From the NCBI GenBank assembly GCA_964612995.1, contig CAZTGE010000044.1:1-29103 (forward strand): a stretch of 29,103 nt of DNA, in the 5' to 3' direction. Position numbers and translations under genes: made by a program. Each line of letters opens with the position of its first letter. Position 1 is the first letter of the stretch. This stretch comes from SLQH01 sp964612995. GTDB lineage: Bacteria > Planctomycetota > UBA11346. The notes under the pieces are model-generated. The model was not told the DNA's origin. It worked only from the letters and a program-made list of their open reading frames with translations, and searched no databases. This document shows positions 7,743-16,721 of this stretch, in pieces.

Positions 7743-9125
7743 TCACATCACCAGTTCGAAACGCTCTTCGGGCGCATCCCGATCCTGGCGGTCCATGAAG
7801 GCATCGAGGATCTGCTCGGCCAGGCGGGTGGCCCCACGGTAGCCGACGGTGGGAAAGTGCTGGTGACCGATGCGATCGAGCACGGGGAAGCCGTGGCGTA
7901 CGATCGGGATGTTCTCATCGCGGGCGATGTACTTGCCGTGAGTCCCGCCGATGAGCAGGTCCACACCGTCGCGCTTGATCCACTGGTGCATGAGGTACAT
8001 GTCCGCACCCCGCCCGGCCTTCCATGTGACCTCACAGCGGCCGTCGATCGCCTGCTCCATGCGGTTGTCGAAGTCGCGCGTCGGGGTGCCGGTGACCACG
8101 TACTTGGGCTTCATGCCCAGATCGATGCAGAACTCGGTCAACGGCACCAGCTGATCGGGATCGCCCCACAGCGCGACGGTCTTGTTGTAGAAATACTGCT
8201 GCATGTCGCACATCAGGTCGACCAGTCGTCCGCGTTCGCCGGCGATGCTGTCGGGGATCGCACAGCCGCTGAGTTCGCGCAGGGCCATCAGGAAGCGATC
8301 GGTCGCGCGCAGGCCGTACGGGATCTCACAGACCTCGCATTCGACCTTGCATTTGACGTCGAGCGCGCGGCCGGCCGGACCGGAGCTCGATGGCCCGAGC
8401 GCGAGCGTGCCGCGGCTCGCGCCGGTCTGGCGCAGCTGGTCGATGGTCGTGCCGCCGTCGGGGAACAGCTTGTGCTCTCTGGTCATCGGCGCGTCGAGCA
8501 CGTCGGAGGTGTCAGGGAAGGTGATCGCCGTGACGCCGGTGGCAGCGACCATCCGCTTGAGTTCGCGCATGTCGGCTGGCTCGACCCACCCCGGAATCAG
8601 GTTGATCGTGCGGTTGTGGCGCTGTACGGGTTCGCTGAAGTAGTCGACCATCGCCTTGACCATGTTGGCGAATCCGGTCACGTGCGAGCCCTGGTATGAG
8701 GGGGTGTTGGCATGGAAGACGTATTTGCCTTCCGGGATCTTCCCGCTCTCGTGCGCCTTCTGGGCGATCTGGACGATGTCATCGCCGATCGTCTCGGACA
8801 GGCAGGTGGTATGGACGGCGATGACCTCAGGGTTGTAGATGGTGAAGATGTTGTCGATCGCCTGGATCAGATTGGCCTGGCCACCGAAGACCGAGGACCC
8901 CTCCGTGAACGAGGAGGTCGCGGCCATCACCGGTTCCTTGTAGTGCCGTGTCAACTGGCTGCGGTGGTAGGAACAGCAGCCCTGGGATCCGTGGCTGTGC
9001 GGCAGGCAGCCGTGGATGCCCAGCGCGGCGTAGATCGCGCCGATCGGTTGGCAGGTCTTGGCCGGGTTGATGGTCAGCGCAGAGCGTTCCTTGACCTCGG
9101 CATCGGTGTGTCGTAACAACGTCAT
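7743..9125 (-). CDS. nifK: Nitrogenase MoFe protein beta chain NifK (short form)
   Basis: The product is 460 residues, clearly shorter than the roughly 520-residue proteobacterial NifK because it lacks the long N-terminal extension. The three P-cluster cysteines are present: Cys25 (AKTCQPIGA), Cys50 (HGSQGCCSYHRS) and Cys108 (HTTCLSETIGDD). The short form is typical of the anaerobe-type nitrogenases. The ATG at 9125 has GAGAGGA upstream. An open frame continues far into nifD but has no family similarity. It follows nifD by 23 bases, consistent with coupled synthesis of the alpha2beta2 MoFe protein. Confidence 0.97.
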   Translation of the reverse strand: MTLLRHTDAEVKERSALTINPAKTCQPIGAIYAALGIHGCLPHSHGSQGCCSYHRSQLTRHYKEPVMAATSSFTEGSSVFGGQANLIQAIDNIFTIYNPEVIAVHTTCLSETIGDDIVQIAQKAHESGKIPEGKYVFHANTPSYQGSHVTGFANMVKAMVDYFSEPVQRHNRTINLIPGWVEPADMRELKRMVAATGVTAITFPDTSDVLDAPMTREHKLFPDGGTTIDQLRQTGASRGTLALGPSSSGPAGRALDVKCKVECEVCEIPYGLRATDRFLMALRELSGCAIPDSIAGERGRLVDLMCDMQQYFYNKTVALWGDPDQLVPLTEFCIDLGMKPKYVVTGTPTRDFDNRMEQAIDGRCEVTWKAGRGADMYLMHQWIKRDGVDLLIGGTHGKYIARDENIPIVRHGFPVLDRIGHQHFPTVGYRGATRLAEQILDAFMDRQDRDAPEERFELVM

Positions 9126-9148
9126 GGTGGTGGTTTCCTCTCCGCGTT

Positions 9149-10786
9149 TCACGCGCTGACGAGGGTGGCTTCGATGGTCGGGGCGGGTTTGTTGTCCCAC
9201 GGCGCGTCGATCAACGACCATACCGGGGAATTGACCATCATGTCGATGTCCTTCCAGAAATTGATCGCACCCTGGAAGGCTGCGTACGGACCGCCGTAGT
9301 CGTAGCTGTGCAGCTGGCGCGAGGGCACGCCGTGCTTCTGGATCGCGTACTTCTCCTTGATGCCGCAGCAGATCATGTCGGGCGTGTAGAGCGCGATCAG
9401 CTGGTCGATCTCGTGCTGGCTGGGATCGTCGATGGACAGGGTGCCGCGTTCCATGGTCGGCATCAGGCCTTCGTATTCGCGCAGCCCCTGGCCGTCGATC
9501 GCGCGCAGCGCGGCGTTGGCTCTGTCTTCGTCGATCGGTTCGCGGAATTCCGGGTCGTAGCGTTCGACCTTGAGTTCTTCGATATTGCGGCTGTCGGCGT
9601 CGAGCTTGATATTCGGCAGCACCTCGCGGCCTTCGTAGTCGTCGCGATGGGCGAACTCGTACCCGGCGGCGACCACTTCCATCCCGATCTCCCTGAACAG
9701 GTACTGGTAGTGGTGGGCGCGTGAGCCGCCGACGAACAGCATCACGCGCTTGCCCGCGGTGCGAGCCACGATGTCTTCGCGGGCGATCGCGACCGGCTTC
9801 ATCGCTTCGGCGATCACTGCCTCGGTGCGGTCGATCAACTCCTGGTCGCCGAAGTAGGCGGCAACCTTGCGCAGCGATTTGGCCGTCTGGTCGGCACCGA
9901 TGAAGTTGACTTTGGTCCACGGGATGCCGTAGGCGGTCTCGAGCATGTCTGCCTGGTAGTTGATCGATCGATGGCACATGACCAGGTTCAGGTCCGCGTG
10001 GCGCGCCTGGGCCATGGTTTCGTAGGTGGAGTTGCCGCAAAAGGTCGAGACCAGGGTGACGCCGATGCGCTCGAACAGTTCTTCGATCTCGAAGGCGTCG
10101 CCGCCGATATTGTACTCGCCGAGCAGGTTGACCTTGAACTTGCCCTGCGGCTTGGGGATGTCGGCGGTGGGCGCCGTGTGGCTGACCACTTCCTCGAAGA
10201 TGCGGTTGTTGGCGATGTGGTGGCCGGCCGACTGGGATACGCCGCGATAGCCCTCACAGGAGAAGCCGAACACGTTGATGCCGAGCTGTTCCTTCATCTC
10301 CCTGGCCACCTGGTGGATGTCGTCCCCGATCAGGCCGACGGGACAGGTCGCGTGGACGGCGATGGCCTTGGGCTTGAAGCAGTCGTAGGCTTCCTGGATC
10401 GCTTCGCGCAGGGCCTTTTCGCCACCGAAAACGATGTGCTCTTCGCGCATGTCGGTCGACAGACAGTAGGTCATGTAGTTGTCATCGGCGTCGCTCTCCG
10501 GACGCGTCTGGTTGCGCCGGGTGAGCCATGAGTAGTAGCCGCAGCCGATCGGGCCGTGGGTGATGGAGAGCACGTCGCGCGTGGGACCGAGGATCACGCC
10601 CTTGCAGCCGGCATAGGTGCAGCCGCGTTGGGTGATGATGCCCGGAACGGTACGGGCATTGGCAGTGATTTCCGGGCGGCTGTCAGGGTCGTTGACCTGC
10701 ATGTGCTTGGCGCGCTTGCGCGCGACCTTGGTCGGATAGATCTCGATCAATTCCTGTTTGACGTGCTCGGGCGTAGGGTCGGTCAT
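9149..10786 (-). CDS. nifD: Nitrogenase MoFe protein alpha chain NifD
   Basis: The product is 545 residues. It carries the FeMo-co site and shares the P-cluster with NifK. P-cluster ligands are Cys56 (GCTYAG), Cys82 (GPIGCGYYSW) and Cys148 (HATCPVG). The FeMo-co ligands are Cys271 (VMCHRSINY) and His493 (LHSYDYGGPY). Gln185 and His189 in GVSQSAGHH match the substrate-site residues. An insertion of roughly 50-60 residues around 397-455, compared with the proteobacterial form, is characteristic of the clostridial and related group II enzymes. The ATG at 10786 is five bases after the nifI2 stop, with GAAGGAAGG nine bases upstream. The residues expected of a Mo-dependent enzyme are intact. Confidence 0.98.
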   Translation of the reverse strand: MTDPTPEHVKQELIEIYPTKVARKRAKHMQVNDPDSRPEITANARTVPGIITQRGCTYAGCKGVILGPTRDVLSITHGPIGCGYYSWLTRRNQTRPESDADDNYMTYCLSTDMREEHIVFGGEKALREAIQEAYDCFKPKAIAVHATCPVGLIGDDIHQVAREMKEQLGINVFGFSCEGYRGVSQSAGHHIANNRIFEEVVSHTAPTADIPKPQGKFKVNLLGEYNIGGDAFEIEELFERIGVTLVSTFCGNSTYETMAQARHADLNLVMCHRSINYQADMLETAYGIPWTKVNFIGADQTAKSLRKVAAYFGDQELIDRTEAVIAEAMKPVAIAREDIVARTAGKRVMLFVGGSRAHHYQYLFREIGMEVVAAGYEFAHRDDYEGREVLPNIKLDADSRNIEELKVERYDPEFREPIDEDRANAALRAIDGQGLREYEGLMPTMERGTLSIDDPSQHEIDQLIALYTPDMICCGIKEKYAIQKHGVPSRQLHSYDYGGPYAAFQGAINFWKDIDMMVNSPVWSLIDAPWDNKPAPTIEATLVSA

Positions 10787-10791
10787 CGGGA

Positions 10792-11208
10792 TCAGCCTTC
10801 CTTCGAGCTGGCGACGGGGATGGTCTCCCCTTGTTCAAGGATGGCATCGCAGCCGCGTTCGCCGCTGCTGATGCGTACCGTTTCGGCGATGTCGGCGACG
10901 AAGATCTTGCCGTCGCCGGGATTGCCGGTCTGGTTCACGGAGATGATGGTTTTGATGGTCTTCTCGAGATTGTGGTCGTTGACGACGATGATCAGCAGGC
11001 GCTTGGGGATGAGCTTGGGGCCGGGGCCGAGCTGGTTGATCGCTTCTTCATAACCGTGCTTGGCACCGTCGAGCAGGAGGTAGTCGACCTGCCCCTTGCC
11101 GCGACCGACCACCTTGCGGGCGGTCATCGAGGCGATGCCTTTGGCGGCCAGCGCCTTCTTGGTCTCATTCATCTTGTTCATGCGGATGATGGCGATGACC
11201 TCCTTCAT
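10792..11208 (-). CDS. nifI2: PII-family nitrogenase regulator NifI2
   Basis: The product is 138 residues, a GlnB-like protein of the NifI2 branch. In methanogens, NifI1 and NifI2 together bind the MoFe protein and switch nitrogenase off after ammonium addition; 2-oxoglutarate relieves this. The N-terminal strand MKEVIAIIRMNKMNETKKAL and the C-terminal core GDGKIFVADIAETVRISSGERG are PII hallmarks. The region between (VVGRGKGQVDYLLLDGAKHGYEEAINQLG) is a NifI2-type T-loop, which lacks the uridylylated Tyr context of GlnB/GlnK. The start ATG overlaps the nifI1 stop (ATGA), so the two partners are coupled. The C-terminal tail extends about 20 residues past the PII core. Confidence 0.95.
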   Translation of the reverse strand: MKEVIAIIRMNKMNETKKALAAKGIASMTARKVVGRGKGQVDYLLLDGAKHGYEEAINQLGPGPKLIPKRLLIIVVNDHNLEKTIKTIISVNQTGNPGDGKIFVADIAETVRISSGERGCDAILEQGETIPVASSKEG

Positions 11209-11537
11209 AGCGTGGCCTCGCCGGAGCTGACGGTGTAGGCGGCACTGATATCGGAGACGAAGACCTTGCCGTCACCGGCGTTGCCCTTGCTGCCGCTGCG
11301 CGCGGACTTGAGGATCGTCTCGATCACGAAGTCCTGGTCCTTCTCGTCGATCACGGTGAACAGGAGTTCCTTGGGCAGTTCATCGTAGTGGACCTCGCCG
11401 ACCTTGACGCCGCGTTGCTTGCCGCGGCCATAGACGTCCATCTTGGTCACGGAGGGGAAGCCTGCGTACATCAGGGCGGCGAGGACTTCGTCGGTCTTTT
11501 CCGGGCGTACGATAGCCCTGACCATGCACATGCTCAT
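11205..11537 (-). CDS. nifI1: PII-family nitrogenase regulator NifI1
   Basis: The product is 110 residues, normal PII length. It is the partner of NifI2 in post-translational control of nitrogenase. Visible features are the N-terminal VRAIVRPEKTDEVLAAL strand-helix, the T-loop start YGRGKQRGV, and the C-terminal GDGKVFVSDISAAYTVSSGE nucleotide/effector loop. The ATG at 11537 (MSMCMV) has AAAGGAA seven bases upstream. In-frame codons further upstream run into nifH and are not used. It lies 41 bases after nifH. Placement between nifH and nifD is diagnostic of nifI genes and distinguishes it from a general GlnB. Confidence 0.95.
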   Translation of the reverse strand: MSMCMVRAIVRPEKTDEVLAALMYAGFPSVTKMDVYGRGKQRGVKVGEVHYDELPKELLFTVIDEKDQDFVIETILKSARSGSKGNAGDGKVFVSDISAAYTVSSGEATL

Positions 11538-11578
11538 GCGTGGGTTCCTTTCGCTGGGCGAGGATGTGGTGAGCGGGA

Positions 11579-12403
11579 TCAGGCGGCGATGCCGAATTCG
11601 ATCAGTAACGATTCGAGTTCTTCGATCGCCAGCGGCGTGGGCACGACGAACATGTCGTTGGTGTCGATATTGCGAGCCAGGGTGCGGTATTCGTCTGCCT
11701 GGGGGCAGGCCTTGTCCCATTCGATGACGGTCTTGCGGCGCAGCTCGGCGCGCTGGACGTCGTTGTCGCGGGGGACGAAGTGGATCATCTTTGTGCCGAG
11801 GCGGCGCGCCAGTTCCTCGATCAGTTCCTTCTCGTTATCGGTCTTGCGGCTGTTGCAGATCAGGCCACCGAGGCGCACGCCCCCGGCCTGGGCGAACTTG
11901 ACGATGCCTTTACAGATGTTGTTGGCCGCGTACATGGCCATCATCTCGCCGGAACAGACGATGTAGATCTCCTGGGCTTTGCCGTCGCGGATCGGCATCG
12001 CGAATCCGCCGCAGACCACGTCGCCGAGGACGTCGTAGAAGACGTAATCGAGATCGTGTTGCTCGTCGTAGGCGCCGAGTTGTTCGAGCATGTTGATCGA
12101 GGTGATGATGCCGCGGCCGGCGCAGCCGACACCGGGTTCGGGGCCACCCGATTCGGTGCAGCGCGTGCCTGCGAAACCGGTCTTGCAGATGTCCTCGAGT
12201 TCGACGTCTTCGCCTTCCTCGCGCAGCGTGTCGAGCACGGTCTTCTGTGCCAGACCGCCGAGGAGCAGGCGGGTTGAGTCGGCCTTGGGATCACAGCCGA
12301 CCACCATCACCTGCTTGCCCATTTCCGAGAGGGCGGCGACGGTGTTCTGGGTGGTGGTCGACTTGCCGATCCCGCCTTTGCCGTAGATGGCGACCTTGCG
12401 CAT
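11579..12403 (-). CDS. nifH: Nitrogenase iron protein NifH
   Basis: The product is 274 residues, typical of the anaerobe-type NifH. It is the ATP-dependent reductase that delivers electrons to the MoFe protein and also takes part in cofactor maturation. The P-loop GKGGIGKST is at 8-16. The [4Fe-4S] ligands are Cys94 (GVGCAGRG) and Cys131 (DVVCGGFAMP). Arg97, equivalent to the arginine modified by DraT in some bacteria, is present, but no draT or draG is in the window. The ATG at 12403 has AAAGGGA seven bases upstream. It is the first gene of the operon, with a sigma-54-like promoter about 40 bases upstream. Confidence 0.98.
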   Translation of the reverse strand: MRKVAIYGKGGIGKSTTTQNTVAALSEMGKQVMVVGCDPKADSTRLLLGGLAQKTVLDTLREEGEDVELEDICKTGFAGTRCTESGGPEPGVGCAGRGIITSINMLEQLGAYDEQHDLDYVFYDVLGDVVCGGFAMPIRDGKAQEIYIVCSGEMMAMYAANNICKGIVKFAQAGGVRLGGLICNSRKTDNEKELIEELARRLGTKMIHFVPRDNDVQRAELRRKTVIEWDKACPQADEYRTLARNIDTNDMFVVPTPLAIEELESLLIEFGIAA

Positions 12404-12444
12404 GATTGGTTCCCTTTCTGGGGGGTTGGGGTCGTTGAAGCCAT

Positions 12445-12460
12445 GGCGCGCGACGTGCCA
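12445..12460 (-). promoter_or_regulatory. Candidate sigma-54 promoter of the nif operon
   Basis: Read on the minus strand, TGGCACGTCGCGCGCC has the -24 box TGGCACG and the invariant GG-N10-GC spacing. The -12 half (GCGC) departs from the usual TTGC, so the match is good on one side and weak on the other. Transcription would begin near 12434, giving a leader of about 30 bases to the nifH start. A divergent nifA gene is just the activator such a promoter would need. No perfect TGT-N10-ACA NifA site was found upstream of it by eye. Confidence 0.6.
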
Positions 12461-12487
12461 AACGCTGGGCGCGACCTCGCGAATTCA

Positions 12488-12510
12488 TGTAAGGCCAGTT
12501 TTTGTAAGGC
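12488..12510. repeat. Direct repeat TGTAAGGC x2 upstream of the nifH promoter
   Basis: TGTAAGGC occurs at 12488-12495 and 12503-12510, 15 bases apart. This is 28-50 bases upstream of the nifH-facing sigma-54 promoter. On the nifH strand the pair reads GCCTTACA twice. It could be an activator half-site pair or chance. A perfect NtrC-like half-site, TGCACC, lies next to it at 12519-12524, but its partner half is poor. Confidence 0.35.
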
Positions 12511-12609
12511 TTTGCGGCTGCACCTGGCCGGGCGAGGGGTTGCCGGGGTACCTGACGGATTTTTCGTACTCCGGAGCGGTCATCTGGATGTCGGCGAGCC
12601 GGAGCGATG

Positions 12610-12636
12610 CTAAGCGACTGCTCAAAAAGTGCTTAG
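12610..12636. promoter_or_regulatory. Dyad CTAAGC...GCTTAG in the nifH-nifA intergenic region
   Basis: CTAAGC at 12610-12615 pairs exactly with GCTTAG at 12631-12636. A further ACT/AGT match inside lengthens the dyad. It lies in a locally AT-richer patch, 140-170 bases upstream of the predicted nifA start of transcription and about 180 bases upstream of that of nifH. That is a normal distance for an enhancer-type site. An operator role is inferred from position and symmetry only. The remainder of 12404-12810 shows no gene. Confidence 0.4.
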
Positions 12637-12750
12637 GTTAGAATGACAAATATGCGCGGCTGAGAGGTGAGAGTCGACGAAATTGGCGGTTTTTCCTGGA
12701 TTCAAGGCCGGTTGGCAACGCCGCATCGGCGCTGGCCGCCGTCTGACGGG

Positions 12751-12766
12751 TGGCACGCCTGATGCT
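12751..12766 (+). promoter_or_regulatory. Sigma-54 promoter of nifA
   Basis: TGGCACGCCTGATGCT matches the sigma-54 consensus TGGCACG-N4-TTGCW at all positions but one, with the GG-N10-GC spacing exact. Transcription would start near 12777, about 34 bases before the nifA ATG, an ordinary leader length. This means nifA transcription itself probably needs an enhancer-binding activator, either NifA (autoactivation) or an NtrC-type protein encoded elsewhere. Confidence 0.7.
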
Positions 12767-12810
12767 CGTGTCTGCTGCGAGACCGACCGCATCCATGGAG
12801 GCGAGATACG

Positions 12811-14421
<1,611 letters not shown>

Positions 14422-14433
14422 GCGCAGCAGCCG

Positions 14434-14468
14434 CCGGACCGGGGCGCGGCGCCGTGGTTTTGGTCCGG
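14434..14468. terminator. Possible hairpin terminator after nifA
   Basis: CCGGACC at 14434-14440 and GGTCCGG at 14462-14468 are complementary, and the loop contains a second small palindrome (GGCGC-G-GCGCC). It starts 12 bases after the nifA stop. No clear T-run follows, so termination is uncertain. Further short GC-rich inverted repeats occur up to 14580. Nothing else is seen between nifA and the next gene. Confidence 0.35.
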
Positions 14469-14600
14469 TGCGTGCTAGGTTGAGCACTGAAGGCGTGCGG
14501 GCAGGGTCATTCCGACCCAGAATGGTCCGCTCCGGCCAGCGCGGAGGGTCGCGTTGAGCCGGGAGGCCGGACCAGCTCCGGGCGCTTCAGGAGGCTGCAG

Positions 14601-15344
14601 ATGTTACCCTTCTTCGCTTTCATGGATCCGCTCTACCTGCTGATCCTGGTCATCGGCCTGGTGCTTTCCGGCGGCGCCGCACTGCTGGTCAAATCGCGCT
14701 TCGCTCGTGGTCAGCAGGTGGGGCTGCGCAGTGGCTTGAGTGGTGCCGAGATCGCCGCGCGTATCCTGCGTGATGCCGGAATCCACGATGTCGACATCGT
14801 CGAGCACCGCGGGTTCCTCTCCGACCACTACAACCCGCTGAACAAGACCCTCGTCCTGAGCCCCGCGGTCTACCGCGGCCGCAACGCCGCCGCGGCCGGG
14901 GTGGCGGCCCACGAGGTCGGCCATGCGATCCAGCACGCCGAGAGCTATGCCCTGCTGATGCTGCGCAGCGCTCTGGTCCCGATCGCCGGGATCGGCTCGA
15001 ACCTCGGTCTGTGGCTGGTGATCATCGGCATGTTCATGGGCAGTGCACAGCAGGCGGCGGCCGATCAGCACGGTGTCGCCTACTACATGGCCCTGGGCGG
15101 AGTGATCCTGTTCGGCGCCGCGGCCTTGTTCGCGGTGATCACCGTGCCGGTGGAATTCGATGCTTCATCGCGCGCCAAGCGCCGGCTGGCCCAGATCGGG
15201 ATCGTCGGTCACGGCGAGGAGAGCGCAGCGGTCAGCGGAGTCCTGACCGCTGCCGGGCTGACCTACGTCGCCGCAGCGGTCACCGCGCTGCTGCAGCTGC
15301 TCTACTGGGCCTTCCGCGCCGGTCTGGTCGGCGGCGACGAATAG
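14601..15344 (+). CDS. YugP-like membrane zinc metallopeptidase
   Basis: The product is 247 residues, within the usual range for this family. It has an N-terminal membrane segment at about 9-29, the zinc-binding motif HEVGH at 104-108 (VAAHEVGHAIQHA), and three further hydrophobic segments at about 124-148, 162-183 and 216-238. The block GFLSDHYNPLNKTLVLSPAVYRGRN ahead of HEVGH is the family signature. Substrates are unknown; members are presumed to act in membrane protein turnover. The ATG at 14601 is preceded by AGGAGG at ideal spacing. It is followed on the same strand by the ceramidase-like gene, 83 bases away, with no evident functional link. Confidence 0.85.
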   Translation: MLPFFAFMDPLYLLILVIGLVLSGGAALLVKSRFARGQQVGLRSGLSGAEIAARILRDAGIHDVDIVEHRGFLSDHYNPLNKTLVLSPAVYRGRNAAAAGVAAHEVGHAIQHAESYALLMLRSALVPIAGIGSNLGLWLVIIGMFMGSAQQAAADQHGVAYYMALGGVILFGAAALFAVITVPVEFDASSRAKRRLAQIGIVGHGEESAAVSGVLTAAGLTYVAAAVTALLQLLYWAFRAGLVGGDE

Positions 15345-15427
15345 CAGCGTCGCGTCTCGGCGGTTGCCCGTGCGGCAGGGGGATCCAGGCTGATCCGGTC
15401 GCCGCCTACGGCGGCGGGGAGGCGACG

Positions 15428-16639
15428 ATGGATGAACTGCGGCTCGGCTCGGCGGTCGAGGACATCACTCCGGGCCCGGAACTCGACCTGCTCGGCTATG
15501 CCTATCGCCAGGAACGCCTGCCGCCGGGCAACGCGGGTGCGATCGCGCCACTGCAGGCCCGGTGTCTGGTGCTCGCGGATGCCCAGGGCCCGGCGGTCAT
15601 CTGCTCGCTGGATCTGTGCATCCTCTCACCCGGTCTGGCCGCCCATCTGCGCCGTTCTATCGCGGATGCGGTCGCCACCGATCCCGATCGGGTCCTGCTC
15701 GCGTGTACCCACACCCACTCCGGGCCCTGGCTCCCAGACGCCGAGGTCGACGCCTACGTCCGTTCGGCCCTGCCGGTGGAGAAGGCCGCGAGCACGCAGG
15801 AACCGGCCGCGGCCTATCTCGCCCGGCTGGAGTGCGCGGTGCGCGCCGCGGCCGCCCGTGCGGCCGGACTGCTGGTTCCGGTGCAGCTGCGCTGGCGTCA
15901 GGCCGATGCCGGGCTGGGCTATGCCCGGCGGGTGAGTGGTGCGCAGGGCATGCAGCACTGTTGGAACCCGAGCGAACAGGTGGATCTGCGCCCCGCGGCG
16001 CCAGCCGATCAGACTCTCAGCGTGCTGGTCTTCGAGCAGCAGGGCGGACCGGCGCGCTGGCTGCTCTGGGCTCTGGGCGTGCATCCGGTGGTGCTGGGCA
16101 AGACCTCGCGAGTGGTCTCCCCGGACTACCCGGGAGTGGCCAACGCCCTGCTCGAGAGCTGGGAGACCGACTGCCGCGCCCAGTTCCTGCTCGGCCCTGC
16201 TGGCGATGTGCATCCCTGGATCGCCACCCAGGGCGACCCGGATCAGGTCATGGTGGTCGCCCGCGCCGCCGCGGCCCAGGTGGCGTTGCTCGCGCGTTCG
16301 GGGGGGCGGCCTGTCGCGGCGACGCCCCTGCGGATCGCCAGCCTCACGCGGCGGGTCGGTCAGACCGAGCTCGCCCTGAGCGTCTGGCGCATCGGAGTGC
16401 TGCGCCTGATCGCGGCCCCGGTGGAGCTTTTCTCCAGCCTCGGCGCAACCTTGCGTGCGCGTATCGACGGCCCCGTGGTGATCGTCAGCAACGCCAATGG
16501 CTGGACCGGCTACTGGGCCGATGCATCGGCCTACGACCATCCGCAATACGAGATCGCCGCAGGGCGTTCCTGGAATCGCGAACGCGGTGATGGTGAGCAG
16601 CTGGTGGAGGCGCTGGTGGAACTGGCCGAAGCGGTGTGA
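15428..16639 (+). CDS. Neutral/alkaline ceramidase-like hydrolase
   Basis: The product is 403 residues and resembles the N-terminal catalytic domain of neutral/alkaline non-lysosomal ceramidases. The opening (LGSAVEDITPGPELDLLGYAYR), the zinc-site motif CTHTHSGP near residue 97, LGVHPVVLG, and GPAGDVHPW support this. The C-terminal immunoglobulin-like domain of true ceramidases is absent and there is no signal peptide, so a cytoplasmic enzyme on another amide or ester substrate is as likely as ceramide hydrolysis. The ATG at 15428 has GGGAGG six bases upstream; the frame is open further upstream without similarity. It converges with the dehydrogenase gene. The 82-bp spacer (16640-16721) holds a duplicated CTGGGCGTCG and GC-rich inverted repeats. 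Confidence 0.75.
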   Translation: MDELRLGSAVEDITPGPELDLLGYAYRQERLPPGNAGAIAPLQARCLVLADAQGPAVICSLDLCILSPGLAAHLRRSIADAVATDPDRVLLACTHTHSGPWLPDAEVDAYVRSALPVEKAASTQEPAAAYLARLECAVRAAAARAAGLLVPVQLRWRQADAGLGYARRVSGAQGMQHCWNPSEQVDLRPAAPADQTLSVLVFEQQGGPARWLLWALGVHPVVLGKTSRVVSPDYPGVANALLESWETDCRAQFLLGPAGDVHPWIATQGDPDQVMVVARAAAAQVALLARSGGRPVAATPLRIASLTRRVGQTELALSVWRIGVLRLIAAPVELFSSLGATLRARIDGPVVIVSNANGWTGYWADASAYDHPQYEIAAGRSWNRERGDGEQLVEALVELAEAV

Positions 16640-16721
16640 GCGGTGCTGGGCCTGGGCGTCGGTGTTGGGGCTGGGCGTCGTGGCGGCAGGCCGCGCGGGC
16701 CGGGACCCGCCGGTCTGCGGC

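Noticed and set aside
4904..9125. Vanadium or iron-only nitrogenase, or protochlorophyllide reductase subunits
   Set aside because: There is no delta subunit gene between nifD and nifK, and the order HI1I2DKENBV with NifEN- and NifB-specific motifs fits only the Mo system.
9126..10040. N-terminal extension of NifK into nifD
   Set aside because: It is a shadow of nifD in another frame. The start at 9125 has a ribosome site and gives the known short NifK N-terminus.
12519..12534. NtrC binding site
   Set aside because: TGCACC is a perfect half-site, but the second half matches only three of six positions. One half-site by chance is not evidence.
12461..12750. Canonical NifA enhancer TGT-N10-ACA
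   Set aside because: The TGT trinucleotides at 12488, 12503 and near 12573 were checked by eye and none has ACA at the right distance. Nearest fits fail in the second half.
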